The notes beneath the pieces were generated by a model that had not been told where the DNA came from, made no database searches, and saw only the letters and a list, made by a program, of their open reading frames with translations. Below are positions 45,342 through 54,642 of a DNA stretch of 58,362 bases, one piece after another. Numbering within the stretch: the stretch's first letter is position 1; each line of letters begins with the position of its first letter. The stretch is from positions 628,366 to 686,727 of the forward strand of contig KE159795.1 of assembly GCA_000403475.2 (NCBI GenBank). The letters are read 5' to 3'. The DNA comes from Lachnospiraceae bacterium MD308. Its GTDB lineage: Bacteria; Bacillota; Clostridia; Lachnospirales; Lachnospiraceae. The translations under genes were made by a program, and so were the position numbers.

Positions 45342-45594
45342 ACGTTTTAATATCCTCCAAAAGCAATGCATTTCCACAGGTATCCATATCCACCAAGTCT
45401 ATCGTGTAAAGCGTGGGAATCTCTTCCACGTCTTCTAAAAGCCCGTCAAAATCTGCCGCGCCGGACACCGCTATGTCAAAATCGCTGCGCTCCAGAAAAG
45501 TTCCCTTTGCACGCGAGCCAAACAGCACCGCCTCTTTCACCAGATGTTTTTCACAGCACCTGATAATTTCCTCTAAAACTGCCTCCGCCGTCAT
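45313..45594 (-). CDS. Minimal nucleotidyltransferase (MntA-like antitoxin)
   Basis: 93 residues. The polymerase-beta type active site is GSRAKGTFLERSDFD, which fits the GS-x10-D-x-D motif of MntA antitoxins. A third carboxylate lies in TIDLVDMD. It precedes and overlaps the HEPN gene, the usual order for this toxin-antitoxin class. Confidence 0.87.
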   Translation of the reverse strand: MTAEAVLEEIIRCCEKHLVKEAVLFGSRAKGTFLERSDFDIAVSGAADFDGLLEDVEEIPTLYTIDLVDMDTCGNALLLEDIKTYGRKIFEKV

Positions 45595-45679
45595 CGTCCA
45601 TCCCTTCCCCGCTCAAAATAAATTTGTTTACAGTATATCCCATCCGGCCGTTTTTCACAACTTCAATCTATGGAATTTT

Positions 45680-45707
45680 AAAGGCACACCATTTCTGATG
45701 CGCCTTT
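45680..45707 (-). terminator. Terminator of the sigma/DUF4179 operon
   Basis: AAAGGCACAC (45680-45689) pairs with ATGCGCCTTT (45698-45707) through two wobbles. The minus strand continues AAAATT. About 40 bases past the stop. Confidence 0.55.
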
Positions 45708-45745
45708 CCTGCCTCCAGTGTACAAACCGATTATCATCAGCAGCC

Positions 45746-46858
45746 TTACTTCACTGCAAACTCAACCCCGTTCACCACGATTCTTTCTATCTCATCCACA
45801 TCCACCAGCCGGTTGAACACGGTCTTATAGTACGTTCCTGCGCCAAGCTGGTAGCTGCTGTTCTCCACGTTCTTCTCTTTATTGCAGACAACGTAAGTTT
45901 CCTTATCCTTATACACAACCTCGATAGACTCCAGATAATACGGGTCCGCAGCCTCCTCTTTGGACAGCCCCATGCCTTTGGCCATGTCAACGCTCAGGGC
46001 GATCGGCGAATACTCCAGATACCCCTTCTCGCCCATATCAATCTTCCGTACTGGAACCGGAGCTTTAGACGTCAGCCTGATCCTCTCCGTCTTTGTCTTT
46101 GTCTTCTCATCCAGTTCCCTTTTGGCACACGGATATGTCTCAAACATAAGCTCCGGCACATCCCCATCCTTCAAAGGCTCGTTCCACAGAATGTAGGAAT
46201 AGCAGTAAAACTTACCGTTTGTACTCTTCTCCATATCAATATAAGTATTCTCCGCGCCAAACGCTCCGTTTTTCGTCTCACAGTTAAAATAAAAGTCAGC
46301 ATCCTCCGTAAAGTACGCTCCCTTGGTGAGGTTCGTATCCTTATCTCCCGTAAAGGCCGTAACACCGCCTTCCCTCTCCAGGGTAAAATACATCATCGCG
46401 CCGTTCTTATCATAGACAAAACTGTTGATTGTAAGGGTGTGGCTGCCTGCTTTCTTCACGATGGGCTCCTCCGACACGTAAGCGCCGATTTCTTTTTCTG
46501 CCTGCTCCTCGTCCACCGGAACATACTCCCTGGAAGGCAGCGTCACCGTAACCTTGGCATCCTTCCCCTCCTTTCCGGTATCAACCTCACGCTCAAGAAC
46601 ACCGTTAGACTCTCTCGTCTCATTGCCGAACATCGCCTGAAAAAATTCTGTCTTTGAGGATGCGTACACTACGCCTGGAACAAAAAGGCACACTGCCGCG
46701 ATAGCCGCCGCGATTTTCCGGACGCTCCCCGCCTTCCTCCGGCGGACATTCCTCTTCCCCAGCTGACTGTACGTCTCCTGTATCCTTGTCTCCACCATGT
46801 CCGAAATGTGAATATCCTGATTTAAAATATCTCTCATATCTTTCTCTGTCTTCTTCAT
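45746..46858 (-). CDS. DUF4179-type membrane protein, probable anti-sigma factor
   Basis: About 370 residues. A short cytoplasmic N-terminus (EKDMRDILNQDIHISDMVETRIQETYSQL) precedes one helix (KIAAAIAAVCLFVPGVVYASS). A large extracytoplasmic beta-rich domain of about 290 residues follows, of the DUF4179 kind. The gene begins 14 bases after the ECF sigma factor stop. This pairing and topology fit a membrane anti-sigma factor that holds the sigma factor until an outside signal arrives. The start at 46858 is chosen over 46882, which lies in the sigma gene. Confidence 0.8.
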   Translation of the reverse strand: MKKTEKDMRDILNQDIHISDMVETRIQETYSQLGKRNVRRRKAGSVRKIAAAIAAVCLFVPGVVYASSKTEFFQAMFGNETRESNGVLEREVDTGKEGKDAKVTVTLPSREYVPVDEEQAEKEIGAYVSEEPIVKKAGSHTLTINSFVYDKNGAMMYFTLEREGGVTAFTGDKDTNLTKGAYFTEDADFYFNCETKNGAFGAENTYIDMEKSTNGKFYCYSYILWNEPLKDGDVPELMFETYPCAKRELDEKTKTKTERIRLTSKAPVPVRKIDMGEKGYLEYSPIALSVDMAKGMGLSKEEAADPYYLESIEVVYKDKETYVVCNKEKNVENSSYQLGAGTYYKTVFNRLVDVDEIERIVVNGVEFAVK

Positions 46859-46872
46859 AAAATAACGCCTCC

Positions 46873-47367
46873 TTAACAACAAAGCACCTGTTTCAGTTTC
46901 TTTCTGCCCCGCATCAGCTTGCTCTTCACCGTATTCTCGTTCATGTCGAGAATCTGCGCCACTTCCTTTGTACTAAAGCCTTCCCCATAATGCAGAAGGA
47001 AAACAGGCCGCACATCCTCGGATAGCTCTGAGAGCAGCTCGTAAAACTCCCGGTCGCCGGACGGCGCGCTGGCCTCACGCTCCTCTTCCCAGCCCGCCTT
47101 CACAAAATGCCTCTGCCGTCTTAGCAGATCGTTACAATGATTCATCAGAATACGGGTAATCCATGTCTTAAAGTAAGCTGACTTTTTCAGCTCTCCTATA
47201 TGTTCATAGGCTGACAGTATCGTGTCCTGCATCACATCCGCGATATCCTCCTCGCTCTTTAAGTAGCTTTTCGCCACTTTGTAGAGCGACATCTTGTGCA
47301 TCTCCATCAGCTCCACAAATGCGTCCGTATCGCCCTTTTGTGCCTTCTTCACCAGTAACAGCTCCAT
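46873..47367 (-). CDS. ECF-type RNA polymerase sigma factor
   Basis: About 164 residues. Region 2 is AYLKSEEDIADVMQDTILSAYEHIGELKKSAYFKTWITRIL and region 4 is LSEDVRPVFLLHYGEGFSTKEVAQILDMNENTVKSKLMRGRKKLK. GGGGAGGTGAGG precedes the ATG at 47367. It forms an operon with the DUF4179 protein. Confidence 0.93.
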   Translation of the reverse strand: MELLLVKKAQKGDTDAFVELMEMHKMSLYKVAKSYLKSEEDIADVMQDTILSAYEHIGELKKSAYFKTWITRILMNHCNDLLRRQRHFVKAGWEEEREASAPSGDREFYELLSELSEDVRPVFLLHYGEGFSTKEVAQILDMNENTVKSKLMRGRKKLKQVLCC

Positions 47368-47465
47368 GAACCTCACCTCCCCTTTCCGGTTTGTTTTTGT
47401 TTTACACTTATTAGACTGGAATTGCCCGTGTTTGGTTGCATGATTAAAAAATTTTTAATTTATAA

Positions 47466-47504
47466 AATGCTATAAGATAGTATCTGTCACTGTCTTATAG
47501 CATT
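47466..47504 (-). terminator. Terminator of the zeta-like toxin operon
   Basis: AATGCTATAAGA (47466-47477) and TCTTATAGCATT (47493-47504) are a perfect 12-bp inverted repeat. T-rich sequence follows on the minus strand, right after the toxin stop. Confidence 0.8.
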
Positions 47505-47508
47505 ATTT

Positions 47509-48102
47509 TTAATTCAAATCTTTTCGTTCCATATTTTCAATATTTGTCAGTGCGCGGATATCTTCGATGTACCAGTCACTACACTCGTCATAAAAAATCT
47601 GCTCTTTCCGTTTTTTTAATATTCGAAACGGTTTATTTCCAGAATTGTCATATATATGGCATATATCGCAAATTTTGACTAAATCCTTCACCAAAGCAAG
47701 CGCTCTGTCATATCGCGCAATTATTTTCTCTTCAGGCACATCATGGCCCCCGGATTCCACCCTTGATTTCACACGCCAAACATTAATTACAGGATCTGCG
47801 GTAAGTATATAATAGCAACGGATAAAATATCCTTTTTCTTTTGCTCTTTCAAGCAGTTTCAAATTTCGTTGCGTTGACAGAACTGTTTCAAAGCAAAATT
47901 CATTCATATGTTCAATATGATTCTCACGCTGCTTTTCGGCCAACTGTGCAGCCTCTAAATCCGAACATTTTAAATTCTTTTTAATTTCATCCGCATTAAT
48001 ATAATCCATCGGAGGCTTTAGCAATTCTGTAAATGTGCTTTTCCCTGAACCGTTCGGCCCCGCAAACACGACAACCTCAGGCTTTTTTTGCAACACGCTC
48101 AC
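47509..48102 (-). CDS. Zeta-toxin-like P-loop kinase
   Basis: 197 residues. Walker A is VVVFAGPNGSGKSTFTELL near the N-terminus. YINADEIKKNL and ENHIEHMNEFCFETVLSTQRNLKLLERAKEKGY follow, and VPEEKIIARYDRALALV is a conserved substrate-side stretch. Zeta and PezT toxins phosphorylate UDP-N-acetylglucosamine and block wall synthesis; many chromosomal homologues are unproven. It overlaps the small upstream gene by 26 bases. Confidence 0.82.
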   Translation of the reverse strand: MSVLQKKPEVVVFAGPNGSGKSTFTELLKPPMDYINADEIKKNLKCSDLEAAQLAEKQRENHIEHMNEFCFETVLSTQRNLKLLERAKEKGYFIRCYYILTADPVINVWRVKSRVESGGHDVPEEKIIARYDRALALVKDLVKICDICHIYDNSGNKPFRILKKRKEQIFYDECSDWYIEDIRALTNIENMERKDLN

Positions 48103-48298
48103 TATAACGCCCCTTCCTCATCCTTTTTCCTACCTTTACCCGTGTTCCGTCGCTGTGCTCCTGATACACCTCCTGTGTCTCTCTGTCATACACAATCACC
48201 GGAATATCCATCGCTTTCTTCTTCTCCAATTCCAGCCTTATAGCTGCATTCGCGCGCTTTACAACCATATCATCCGAAATATATTCTTCTCTTCTCAT
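48077..48298 (-). CDS. Small protein paired with the zeta-like toxin (putative antitoxin)
   Basis: About 73 residues, highly charged: MRREEYISDDMVVKRANAAIRLELEKKKAMDIPVIVYDRETQEVY, then a basic tail. It is not an epsilon-like three-helix antitoxin, and I see no DNA-binding motif. It lies just before and overlapping the toxin, as antitoxins do. GGAG precedes the ATG at 48298. Confidence 0.7.
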   Translation of the reverse strand: MRREEYISDDMVVKRANAAIRLELEKKKAMDIPVIVYDRETQEVYQEHSDGTRVKVGKRMRKGRYSERVAKKA

Positions 48299-48475
48299 AT
48301 ACAGCTCCTTTATCATACTCCTTTAAGCCAATACCCGCTCAAAAACAGAGCAGCGGGAATGAGTTTCAATCTTTAAATTATATTATACACCACATTTCCC
48401 GAAAAACACAGGCCAAACCGCAGCTATTTTCACGCTTTACACCCCGTCAATCACTGCTTTATGCTTTGCATATTC

Positions 48476-51010
48476 CTACTCCGCAAACCTGATCCTCTCA
48501 ATCAGGCTTAATTTCTTAAAGTTTATATTTACAAAATAAGTGATCAGTATCTGCACCGCCAGCACGATCCCCGCCAGGCAGACCGCAGGCACAGCCGGAT
48601 AATGGTACACCCGGATGCCCATGATGCCTCCTTCTTTCGCCCACAGGAACACTGCGTACCCAAGGATGCTCCCAAGCCCTAGAGACACTGCCAGCGTGCC
48701 GGCGGTATAGAAAAGCCCTTCAAGCTGCAGCATATACACCGTCTGCCGCCCGGACATGCCGATGGCCTGCAGCATGCCAAGCTCCTTTTTCCTGACATGG
48801 ACGCTGTTGATCATCGTGTTGATCAGGTTTAGGATTCCGATAAGCCCGAATATTGCCAGAATCCCGTAGCAGCCATAGAGGGTATACCGAATCGCCTTCT
48901 CTGATGCTTTATTTTCCTCACGGAAGGTTGACATCTCAAGAACCTCCGCATCGGAAATAAGCTCACTGATTTCCTTTTCCGCCCTGTCCTCTTTCTCGCT
49001 TTCCACGGAAATATCCCAGTAATACGTAATATCCGAACTGCACATATTTTTAAGGGCACCTTCAGGCATTACCATGTAATATCCCATCAGGCTCGGCGGC
49101 GCTTTTGAGAGGGCGGCAAAAGTCACCTGGCGTTCCCTGATCTTTTCACCGTCCATCACCTGCAAAAGCAGTTTATCCCCTACCTTCCAGTCCGGATGCT
49201 CCTGTTTTAATGTGGATTCAGAAAAGATAACTCCTGTTCCCCCCTTAATGGACGGATCGTCAAGGGAACCTTCCGTCACGTACCGGGATAGTTCCTTCAT
49301 AGCCTCATCGTCTAATCCTTTCACTTCGCAGTTTATCTCATCAGGAGCTATCTTCCCGCTGCGTTCCCTTACTTCGTCCTCCGGCATCCCACTTCCATTG
49401 TCCTTCGCTTTATCAATCTTTCCCATTGTTTTAAGGCTGGTCTCAACGGAAGTTACGCCGTCGATTTTTTCAATCCTCAGCCTAAGCTCCTCCGTCATCG
49501 GATTATTCTGCTGGATCTGGTCAAGCGCCCACTCCGGATGCATCTCGTCGTCCTCTTCATAGTCGATTTCCACCTTGATATCCCTGCGGATGCTCTCTCT
49601 CGTGATATCCTCCGCATTCATGCAGTTACAGATTGTAGCCGCCGTCACAAAAAGAATTCCTGTCGCCCCGAGAGAAAGAATTGTTACCGCAGTTCTCCGT
49701 TTATTTCTCCCAAGGTTCGATATCGTAAGCTTTGGGATGCTCAGCTCATCAAAGCCTTTCCGGGCAGTCCGTTTCCGTTTCCCCTTCTCGCCGCCCTGGT
49801 AGCGCAAAGCCTCCATCGCCGTAATTTTGCTGGCCTTATGCATTGGGGTAAGGAGGGAGACGTAGACCGTCGCAAGGCTTACCGCCGCCGCAAGCAGGAT
49901 GATCCATCCTTTCACTAAACTGACGTCTCCATTTTCCAGGATTACCTTCATCTCCTCTCCCAACGCCCGGTTGCTGCTTATGGATGAATTTACCAGTGCC
50001 CTAAGCAGCAAGATTCCGCTCAAAAGCCCGGCGGCAATCCCTGCCGGAACAGCTATGGCGGCAACCGCAAAGCCTTCCCGGCACACCAGTTTCCGGATCT
50101 GCCCCTTTGTCGCCCCAATTGCCCTGAGCTTTCCGTACTCTTTTACTTTATCAAGCATAGACACATAATAGATACTGTAGATGGTCAGGATTCCCGCCAG
50201 CACGATGGCCGCCAGCAGCACGCCAAGGCCCGTGTAAAGCGCCGTATCCACATAATTTGCAGTGAGGTACTCTGCGTTCTCCGCGGTATCTCTCTCGGAA
50301 ATCCCGTAATGCTCTCCCGTAAGCTTTACCTGCTCCTCAATCTTATCCGTAGGCATCCCCTCAATGCCCCTCAATTGGAAATACACCTCGTAAGCGTGCT
50401 CCCCCTCCGGAATCGTCTCCTTTGCAAATGCCTCCGACACCATAGGGGCAAAGAACCCTTTCTCCAGAGCCTCCGGCGTATCTTCTGTCATCCCGGTGAT
50501 AGTAAATTCCCTCTCTGTCGCCTCGAGAAACTTTCCTTTTCTCATGGGCTGGTAAGGCACTTTAATCCTGTCTCCCACATTTCCTTTAAGACCCATGGCC
50601 TTAAGGCATCCTGCGGATACCACGATCTCATCTGCTTTCTCCGGGAACTTTCCTTCCTCAAGCTCCATCTTCGACAGCCCAAGCGCCGTCTCGTCAAAAC
50701 ACAGCATGGAGGCAACGATATCTTTATTGCGGGAATACATCCGCCCGGCCTGCTCCCTCAGGCCAACCGCCTCAAAGGTCTCGTCCTGAGCCATCCTGGC
50801 CGCCGTCTCATCATCCACATTCCGGTACACCCCGTGAACCGGGGAATACAGCTCATTTACCGCCTCAAACTGGAGGCTTAGGTTCCCCATCACCACAGTC
50901 GGCATCATGGTAAGCAAAAATGCCGTCAGTGCAATGGCAATCCCGATCAATATATTTCTGCTCTTATTTTTCCTTAAATTGGCAAGGGCTGTCGTCGTAA
51001 TTATGTTCAT
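48476..51010 (-). CDS. FtsX-like ABC transporter permease (MacB type)
   Basis: 844 residues in two halves. The first starts with NIITTTALANLRKNKSRNILIGIAIALTAFLL and has helices near 250-400. The second starts at about 430 with ISNLGRNKRRTAVTILSLGATGILF, with further helices at the end (ILAIFGLIGILNLINTMINSVHVRKKELGMLQAIGMS). Each half has a MacB-type extracytoplasmic domain. It follows the ATPase gene immediately. Such exporters in Firmicutes act in peptide or antibiotic resistance or in lipoprotein and toxin export. The substrate is unknown. Confidence 0.9.
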   Translation of the reverse strand: MNIITTTALANLRKNKSRNILIGIAIALTAFLLTMMPTVVMGNLSLQFEAVNELYSPVHGVYRNVDDETAARMAQDETFEAVGLREQAGRMYSRNKDIVASMLCFDETALGLSKMELEEGKFPEKADEIVVSAGCLKAMGLKGNVGDRIKVPYQPMRKGKFLEATEREFTITGMTEDTPEALEKGFFAPMVSEAFAKETIPEGEHAYEVYFQLRGIEGMPTDKIEEQVKLTGEHYGISERDTAENAEYLTANYVDTALYTGLGVLLAAIVLAGILTIYSIYYVSMLDKVKEYGKLRAIGATKGQIRKLVCREGFAVAAIAVPAGIAAGLLSGILLLRALVNSSISSNRALGEEMKVILENGDVSLVKGWIILLAAAVSLATVYVSLLTPMHKASKITAMEALRYQGGEKGKRKRTARKGFDELSIPKLTISNLGRNKRRTAVTILSLGATGILFVTAATICNCMNAEDITRESIRRDIKVEIDYEEDDEMHPEWALDQIQQNNPMTEELRLRIEKIDGVTSVETSLKTMGKIDKAKDNGSGMPEDEVRERSGKIAPDEINCEVKGLDDEAMKELSRYVTEGSLDDPSIKGGTGVIFSESTLKQEHPDWKVGDKLLLQVMDGEKIRERQVTFAALSKAPPSLMGYYMVMPEGALKNMCSSDITYYWDISVESEKEDRAEKEISELISDAEVLEMSTFREENKASEKAIRYTLYGCYGILAIFGLIGILNLINTMINSVHVRKKELGMLQAIGMSGRQTVYMLQLEGLFYTAGTLAVSLGLGSILGYAVFLWAKEGGIMGIRVYHYPAVPAVCLAGIVLAVQILITYFVNINFKKLSLIERIRFAE

Positions 51011-51679
51011 CTATCTCACCACCTTGCCGTCTTCAATAATCATCACCCGGTCTGCCATCTGCGCGATCGTCTCGTCGTGGGTGATCATCACCAATGTCTG
51101 CCCGTATTTGCGGACACAGGTCTTTAAGATCGAGATAACCTCCATCTCCGTCTTGGAATCCAGGTTCCCCGTCGGCTCATCCGCCAGGATGATCGCCGGG
51201 CGGGAGGCTAATGCCCTGGCAATCGCCACCCGCTGTTTCTGCCCGCCGGAAAGCTGGCTTGGCAGAGACTTAAGCTTTTCCGAAAGCCCGATGCTCTTCA
51301 CGATATCCATCACAAAATCACGGTTCACCTTCTTGCCGTCAAGCCCCAGCGGCAGGATGATATTCTCCCACACATTCAGCGCTGGTATCAGGTTGAAATC
51401 CTGGAAGATAAAGCCGATCTTCCTCCTTCTAAACACCGCAAGCTGCTCATCCTTTAAGGAAAAGATATTCTTTCCCCCAATCATCACTTCCCCGCTGTCC
51501 GGCCGGTCAAGCCCGCCCAGCATATGGAGGAGCGTACTTTTCCCCGAGCCGGAGCGGCCCACGATAGCCACGAACTCCCCGTTCTCCACCTCGATGCTGG
51601 TGTGGTCGATGGCCCGCACCTGACTCTCTCCGTCACCGTAATATTTCACCAAGTCTACTGTCTTTAAAATCGTTTCCAT
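51011..51679 (-). CDS. ABC transporter ATP-binding protein (MacB/LolD type)
   Basis: About 222 residues. Walker A is GRSGSGKSTLLHMLGGLDRPDSG, the signature is LSGGQKQRVAIARALA, and Walker B is IILADEPTGNLDSKT. The start at 51679 has AAGGAG upstream and reads METILKTVDLVKYYG. It powers the FtsX-like permease next to it. Confidence 0.94.
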   Translation of the reverse strand: METILKTVDLVKYYGDGESQVRAIDHTSIEVENGEFVAIVGRSGSGKSTLLHMLGGLDRPDSGEVMIGGKNIFSLKDEQLAVFRRRKIGFIFQDFNLIPALNVWENIILPLGLDGKKVNRDFVMDIVKSIGLSEKLKSLPSQLSGGQKQRVAIARALASRPAIILADEPTGNLDSKTEMEVISILKTCVRKYGQTLVMITHDETIAQMADRVMIIEDGKVVR

Positions 51680-51778
51680 AAATAAAAGGCTCCTTTCTGC
51701 ATACATTTCCTTCCTCGGTATGTACACATCATAACCCCCGAAACTTACAAGAACCTAACAGGAAAAATAACAGTTTTG

Positions 51779-52876
51779 TTATACTTCATATTTCTTCGGC
51801 AGCATCATCTGCATAACCGTTCCGCCGCCGGGGGCTTTTATAGCCCTCACGCTCCCTCCCTGTTCCTCTAAAATTTTCCGCACAAGGTAAAGCCCTACCC
51901 CCGCGCCCTCTTCCCGCAGAACCGCAGCGCCTCTCCCCCGGTAGAACCGCTTGAAGATATCCGCGTACTCAGACTTCGGGATGCCGATTCCCTCATCCTC
52001 CACCTCAATAAACACATAGGAGACAAAGATATTCACCCGAATCATTATCTTCGTTCCCCCAGGCGAATACTTCACCGCATTGTCAAGGACATTCGACACC
52101 GCCTCCGCCGTCCACCGGACGTCATGGACGAGCCGTACCCCGTCAAAATCCATAAGCTCTATCTCAATCTCTTTCTTCTCCGCCTTCATGTAGACGCCGT
52201 TCACCGCCCGAATAAGCGTCTCCTTAAGGTCTGCCTCCTTTGGCGCAAGCCTTATCATATCCGCCTCGAGCCTGGAAAGGTTAGAAAGCGTCTCCACAAG
52301 CTGACTGAGCCTTCTAAGCTCCCGCCCGCCGCGCTTTAAGAACTCCTTTCGCTCTTTCTCGTCAAGAGCCTCATCCTGCAAAAGCTCATAGCTTAACTCC
52401 ACCGCCGCCACCGGCGTCTTAAGCTGATGGGAAATATCCGTCACCAGCCCTTTCGTATTCTCCTTTTCCTCCACCAGCTTTTCTTTCAGCCCGCCGAAAG
52501 CCTCCCCCATGCGCGCAAGCTGCTCCGCAAGCTGGGCGCGGATTCCTGTGCCGGCAAAGTCTTCCCTGCCCCGGTATGCGTAATTCCCCGTCTCGAACTC
52601 CTCCAGATACCGGTAAATCGCCTGGTAATTCCGGTATTCCCTCCGGTAATTCACATACACCCAGGCCCCGTCCAGCGCCAGCGCCGAAAAAAGGCTTACC
52701 GCCCACGCCGCCAGATCCGGCTTAAGAGCAAAAAAGAGCACCGCAAAAAATACGGTGACAACCGCCGTACTTACAAGCAACATGCGCTTAAGTTCCCGCT
52801 CCAGCCAGATGTAGCCCCGCTCCCTGGCTCTTAGATGGCTGCTGATGTACTGCTCACCCGTATGCCGCGTATCCAT
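51779..52876 (-). CDS. Sensor histidine kinase
   Basis: 365 residues. Two helices near residues 33-75 have almost no loop between them, as in intramembrane-sensing kinases. The H-box is TDISHQLKTPVAAVELSYELL (His150). ATP-binding motifs are SNVLDNAVKYSPGG and VEDEGIGIPKSEYADIFKRFYRG, then GAGVGLYLVRKILEEQGGSV. It sits upstream of the ABC exporter genes, as in BceRS-type modules, but no response regulator gene is next to it; the upstream gene is unrelated. It may use a distant regulator. Confidence 0.9.
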   Translation of the reverse strand: MDTRHTGEQYISSHLRARERGYIWLERELKRMLLVSTAVVTVFFAVLFFALKPDLAAWAVSLFSALALDGAWVYVNYRREYRNYQAIYRYLEEFETGNYAYRGREDFAGTGIRAQLAEQLARMGEAFGGLKEKLVEEKENTKGLVTDISHQLKTPVAAVELSYELLQDEALDEKERKEFLKRGGRELRRLSQLVETLSNLSRLEADMIRLAPKEADLKETLIRAVNGVYMKAEKKEIEIELMDFDGVRLVHDVRWTAEAVSNVLDNAVKYSPGGTKIMIRVNIFVSYVFIEVEDEGIGIPKSEYADIFKRFYRGRGAAVLREEGAGVGLYLVRKILEEQGGSVRAIKAPGGGTVMQMMLPKKYEV

Positions 52877-52902
52877 TTTATGCCTTCTCTCCCACTGTCT
52901 AT

Positions 52903-53301
52903 TTACTCCAGATCCAAGTACGAATCATTATCCCTGTAATAGTTTAAGGAATCAATAAATTCTTTCATTGACGGATTCAGCTTTTGGTCAAAAGCACCTG
53001 ATATCACAGCCTCAAAGTTCTCGCCCGAATACAGCAGTACCAGCCCTTCCTCGGCAACAAACTCCGGAAATACCTCCTCATCATCATCCGTAATCTCCGG
53101 GTAATCCTCCAGATAGCAAACCAGGTCTTCATAGATCTCTTCTTCAAACTTGCGTGTATACAGCTGAAGATCAAATATACCCGTATCCGGGCATAGATGC
53201 TTTCCATGAATATCCGGTTCATTCAATACCCAGTAATCCTTTGTTACAATCTCAATTAACTCGCTGATTTTATATGGTTTTCTCCATTCTACTTTTCCCA
53301 T
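52903..53301 (-). CDS. Acidic protein of unknown function
   Basis: 132 residues, strongly acidic, no signal or membrane segment. It starts MGKVEWRKPYKISELIEIVTKDYWVLNEPDIHGKH and includes EIYEDLVCYLEDYPEITDDDEEVFPEFVAEEGLVLLYSGENFEAVI. It resembles small immunity-like or SMI1-like proteins in composition only; I cannot assign a family. It lies 26 bases upstream of the histidine kinase, where a response regulator would be expected, and probably shares its transcript. Confidence 0.6.
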   Translation of the reverse strand: MGKVEWRKPYKISELIEIVTKDYWVLNEPDIHGKHLCPDTGIFDLQLYTRKFEEEIYEDLVCYLEDYPEITDDDEEVFPEFVAEEGLVLLYSGENFEAVISGAFDQKLNPSMKEFIDSLNYYRDNDSYLDLE

Positions 53302-53487
53302 TTCTTCATCCGCCTTTCTTTGCTGATAACAGACTTCCGGCTATCCGTCAGAATATCTATGAAAAGTATAGTCAAATTTTACCCGTTTGTAAACTTACTT
53401 TTTTTCCAAAGTTTCTCCATAAAATCCCATCCTCCGTCCAAAAATATGGTACAATAGCCTTACATTCACGAAAGGAGCTTTTTACAA

Positions 53488-54564
53488 ATGAACAACGAAA
53501 GAATTTCCCGCGTATTAGCGAAGATGGAGGAAAAGGGCCTGACACAGCTTATCGTATCCGACCCGTTAAGCATCCGGTTCCTCACCGGAATCATGGTAAA
53601 CCCCGGAGAGCGTCTCTACGCCTTGATCCTCAAATCAAACGGCGAACACGTGATGCTTTTGAACTACCTTTACTTCGTATCTGACACCGGATTCAAAGAG
53701 GTGTGGTTCAGCGACATGGAAGACCAGATTTCCATTATCGCAGACCAGATTGACACGACAAAAACCCTCGGCATCGACAAGACATGGCCGGCGCGTTTCC
53801 TCATTCCTCTTCAGGAGAAATGTCCGGAGCTTAAGACCGTTTGGGGTTCTGACTGCGTGGACGGCGTGCGCGCGGTGAAAAATGAAGAAGAGATCAAGAT
53901 TATGAAAGAGGCGTCTGCCATCAACGACCGGGTGATGGAGATGGTGAAAGAATATGTCAAAGAAGGCATGACGGAAAAGCAGGTTGCCGACTTTATCGAC
54001 AGCGAATACTTAAAAGCCGGCGCAAGCGGAACAAGCTTTGACACCATCGTATGTTTCGGCCCCAACGCCGCCGACCAGCACCATACGCCAAGCGATACGA
54101 GAACCCTTAAAGTCGGCGAGTGCATCCTCATTGACATGGGCTGCGTATGGAAAGGATACTGCTCCGACATGACGAGGACTTTCTACTGCAAAGAGGCGTC
54201 CGCCGAAGAGCAGGAAATCCACGACATCGTCCGTGAGGCAGTGCTCCGTGCGGAATCCGTAATCAAACCGGGCGTTCGGTTCTGCGATATCGACGCACAG
54301 GCGAGAGATTATATCGACGAGAAAGGCTACAGCGAATACTGGAAGATCCGCCTCGGCCACTTCATCGGCCAGGAAGACCACGAGTACGGCGATGTATCTC
54401 CTATCAATAAAAATGTGGCAGAGCCGGGCATGATATTCTCCATCGAGCCAGGCATCTACATCGAAGGAAAATACGGCGTCCGCATCGAAGACCTCGTACT
54501 TGTGACCGAGGACGGACATGAACTTTTGAACGCAGTTGAGAAAAAATGGCAGACCATCGGTTAA
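53488..54564 (+). CDS. M24-family aminopeptidase (Xaa-Pro peptidase type)
   Basis: 358 residues. The N-terminal creatinase-like domain (RISRVLAKMEEKGLTQLIVSDPLSIRFLTGI) is followed by the metal-binding pita-bread fold. Ligands are visible: Asp in ILIDMG and in CSDMTRTF, His in RLGHFIGQEDHE, Glu in FSIEPGIY, and Glu in VRIEDLV. GAAAGGAG precedes the ATG. It cleaves N-terminal residues before proline. It is monocistronic, with its own terminator. Confidence 0.92.
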   Translation: MNNERISRVLAKMEEKGLTQLIVSDPLSIRFLTGIMVNPGERLYALILKSNGEHVMLLNYLYFVSDTGFKEVWFSDMEDQISIIADQIDTTKTLGIDKTWPARFLIPLQEKCPELKTVWGSDCVDGVRAVKNEEEIKIMKEASAINDRVMEMVKEYVKEGMTEKQVADFIDSEYLKAGASGTSFDTIVCFGPNAADQHHTPSDTRTLKVGECILIDMGCVWKGYCSDMTRTFYCKEASAEEQEIHDIVREAVLRAESVIKPGVRFCDIDAQARDYIDEKGYSEYWKIRLGHFIGQEDHEYGDVSPINKNVAEPGMIFSIEPGIYIEGKYGVRIEDLVLVTEDGHELLNAVEKKWQTIG

Positions 54565-54589
54565 GCTTGGAATTTTAACGAAAAATATC

Positions 54590-54637
54590 CCCCGGAGAAA
54601 ATAACCTAAGTCTCGTAAAAAGTTATTTTCTCCGGGG
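54590..54637. terminator. Terminator between pepP-like and ABC-2 permease genes
   Basis: CCCCGGAGAAAATAAC (54590-54605) and GTTATTTTCTCCGGGG (54622-54637) form a perfect 16-bp stem. It lies about 25 bases after one stop and a few bases before the converging one. T-rich bases follow weakly on both sides. Confidence 0.8.
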
Positions 54638-54642
54638 AATCT

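Noticed and set aside
45413-46657. Plus-strand open frame of 414 codons
   Set aside because: Antisense to the DUF4179 and nucleotidyltransferase genes, whose products are recognisable; composition is unlike a real protein.
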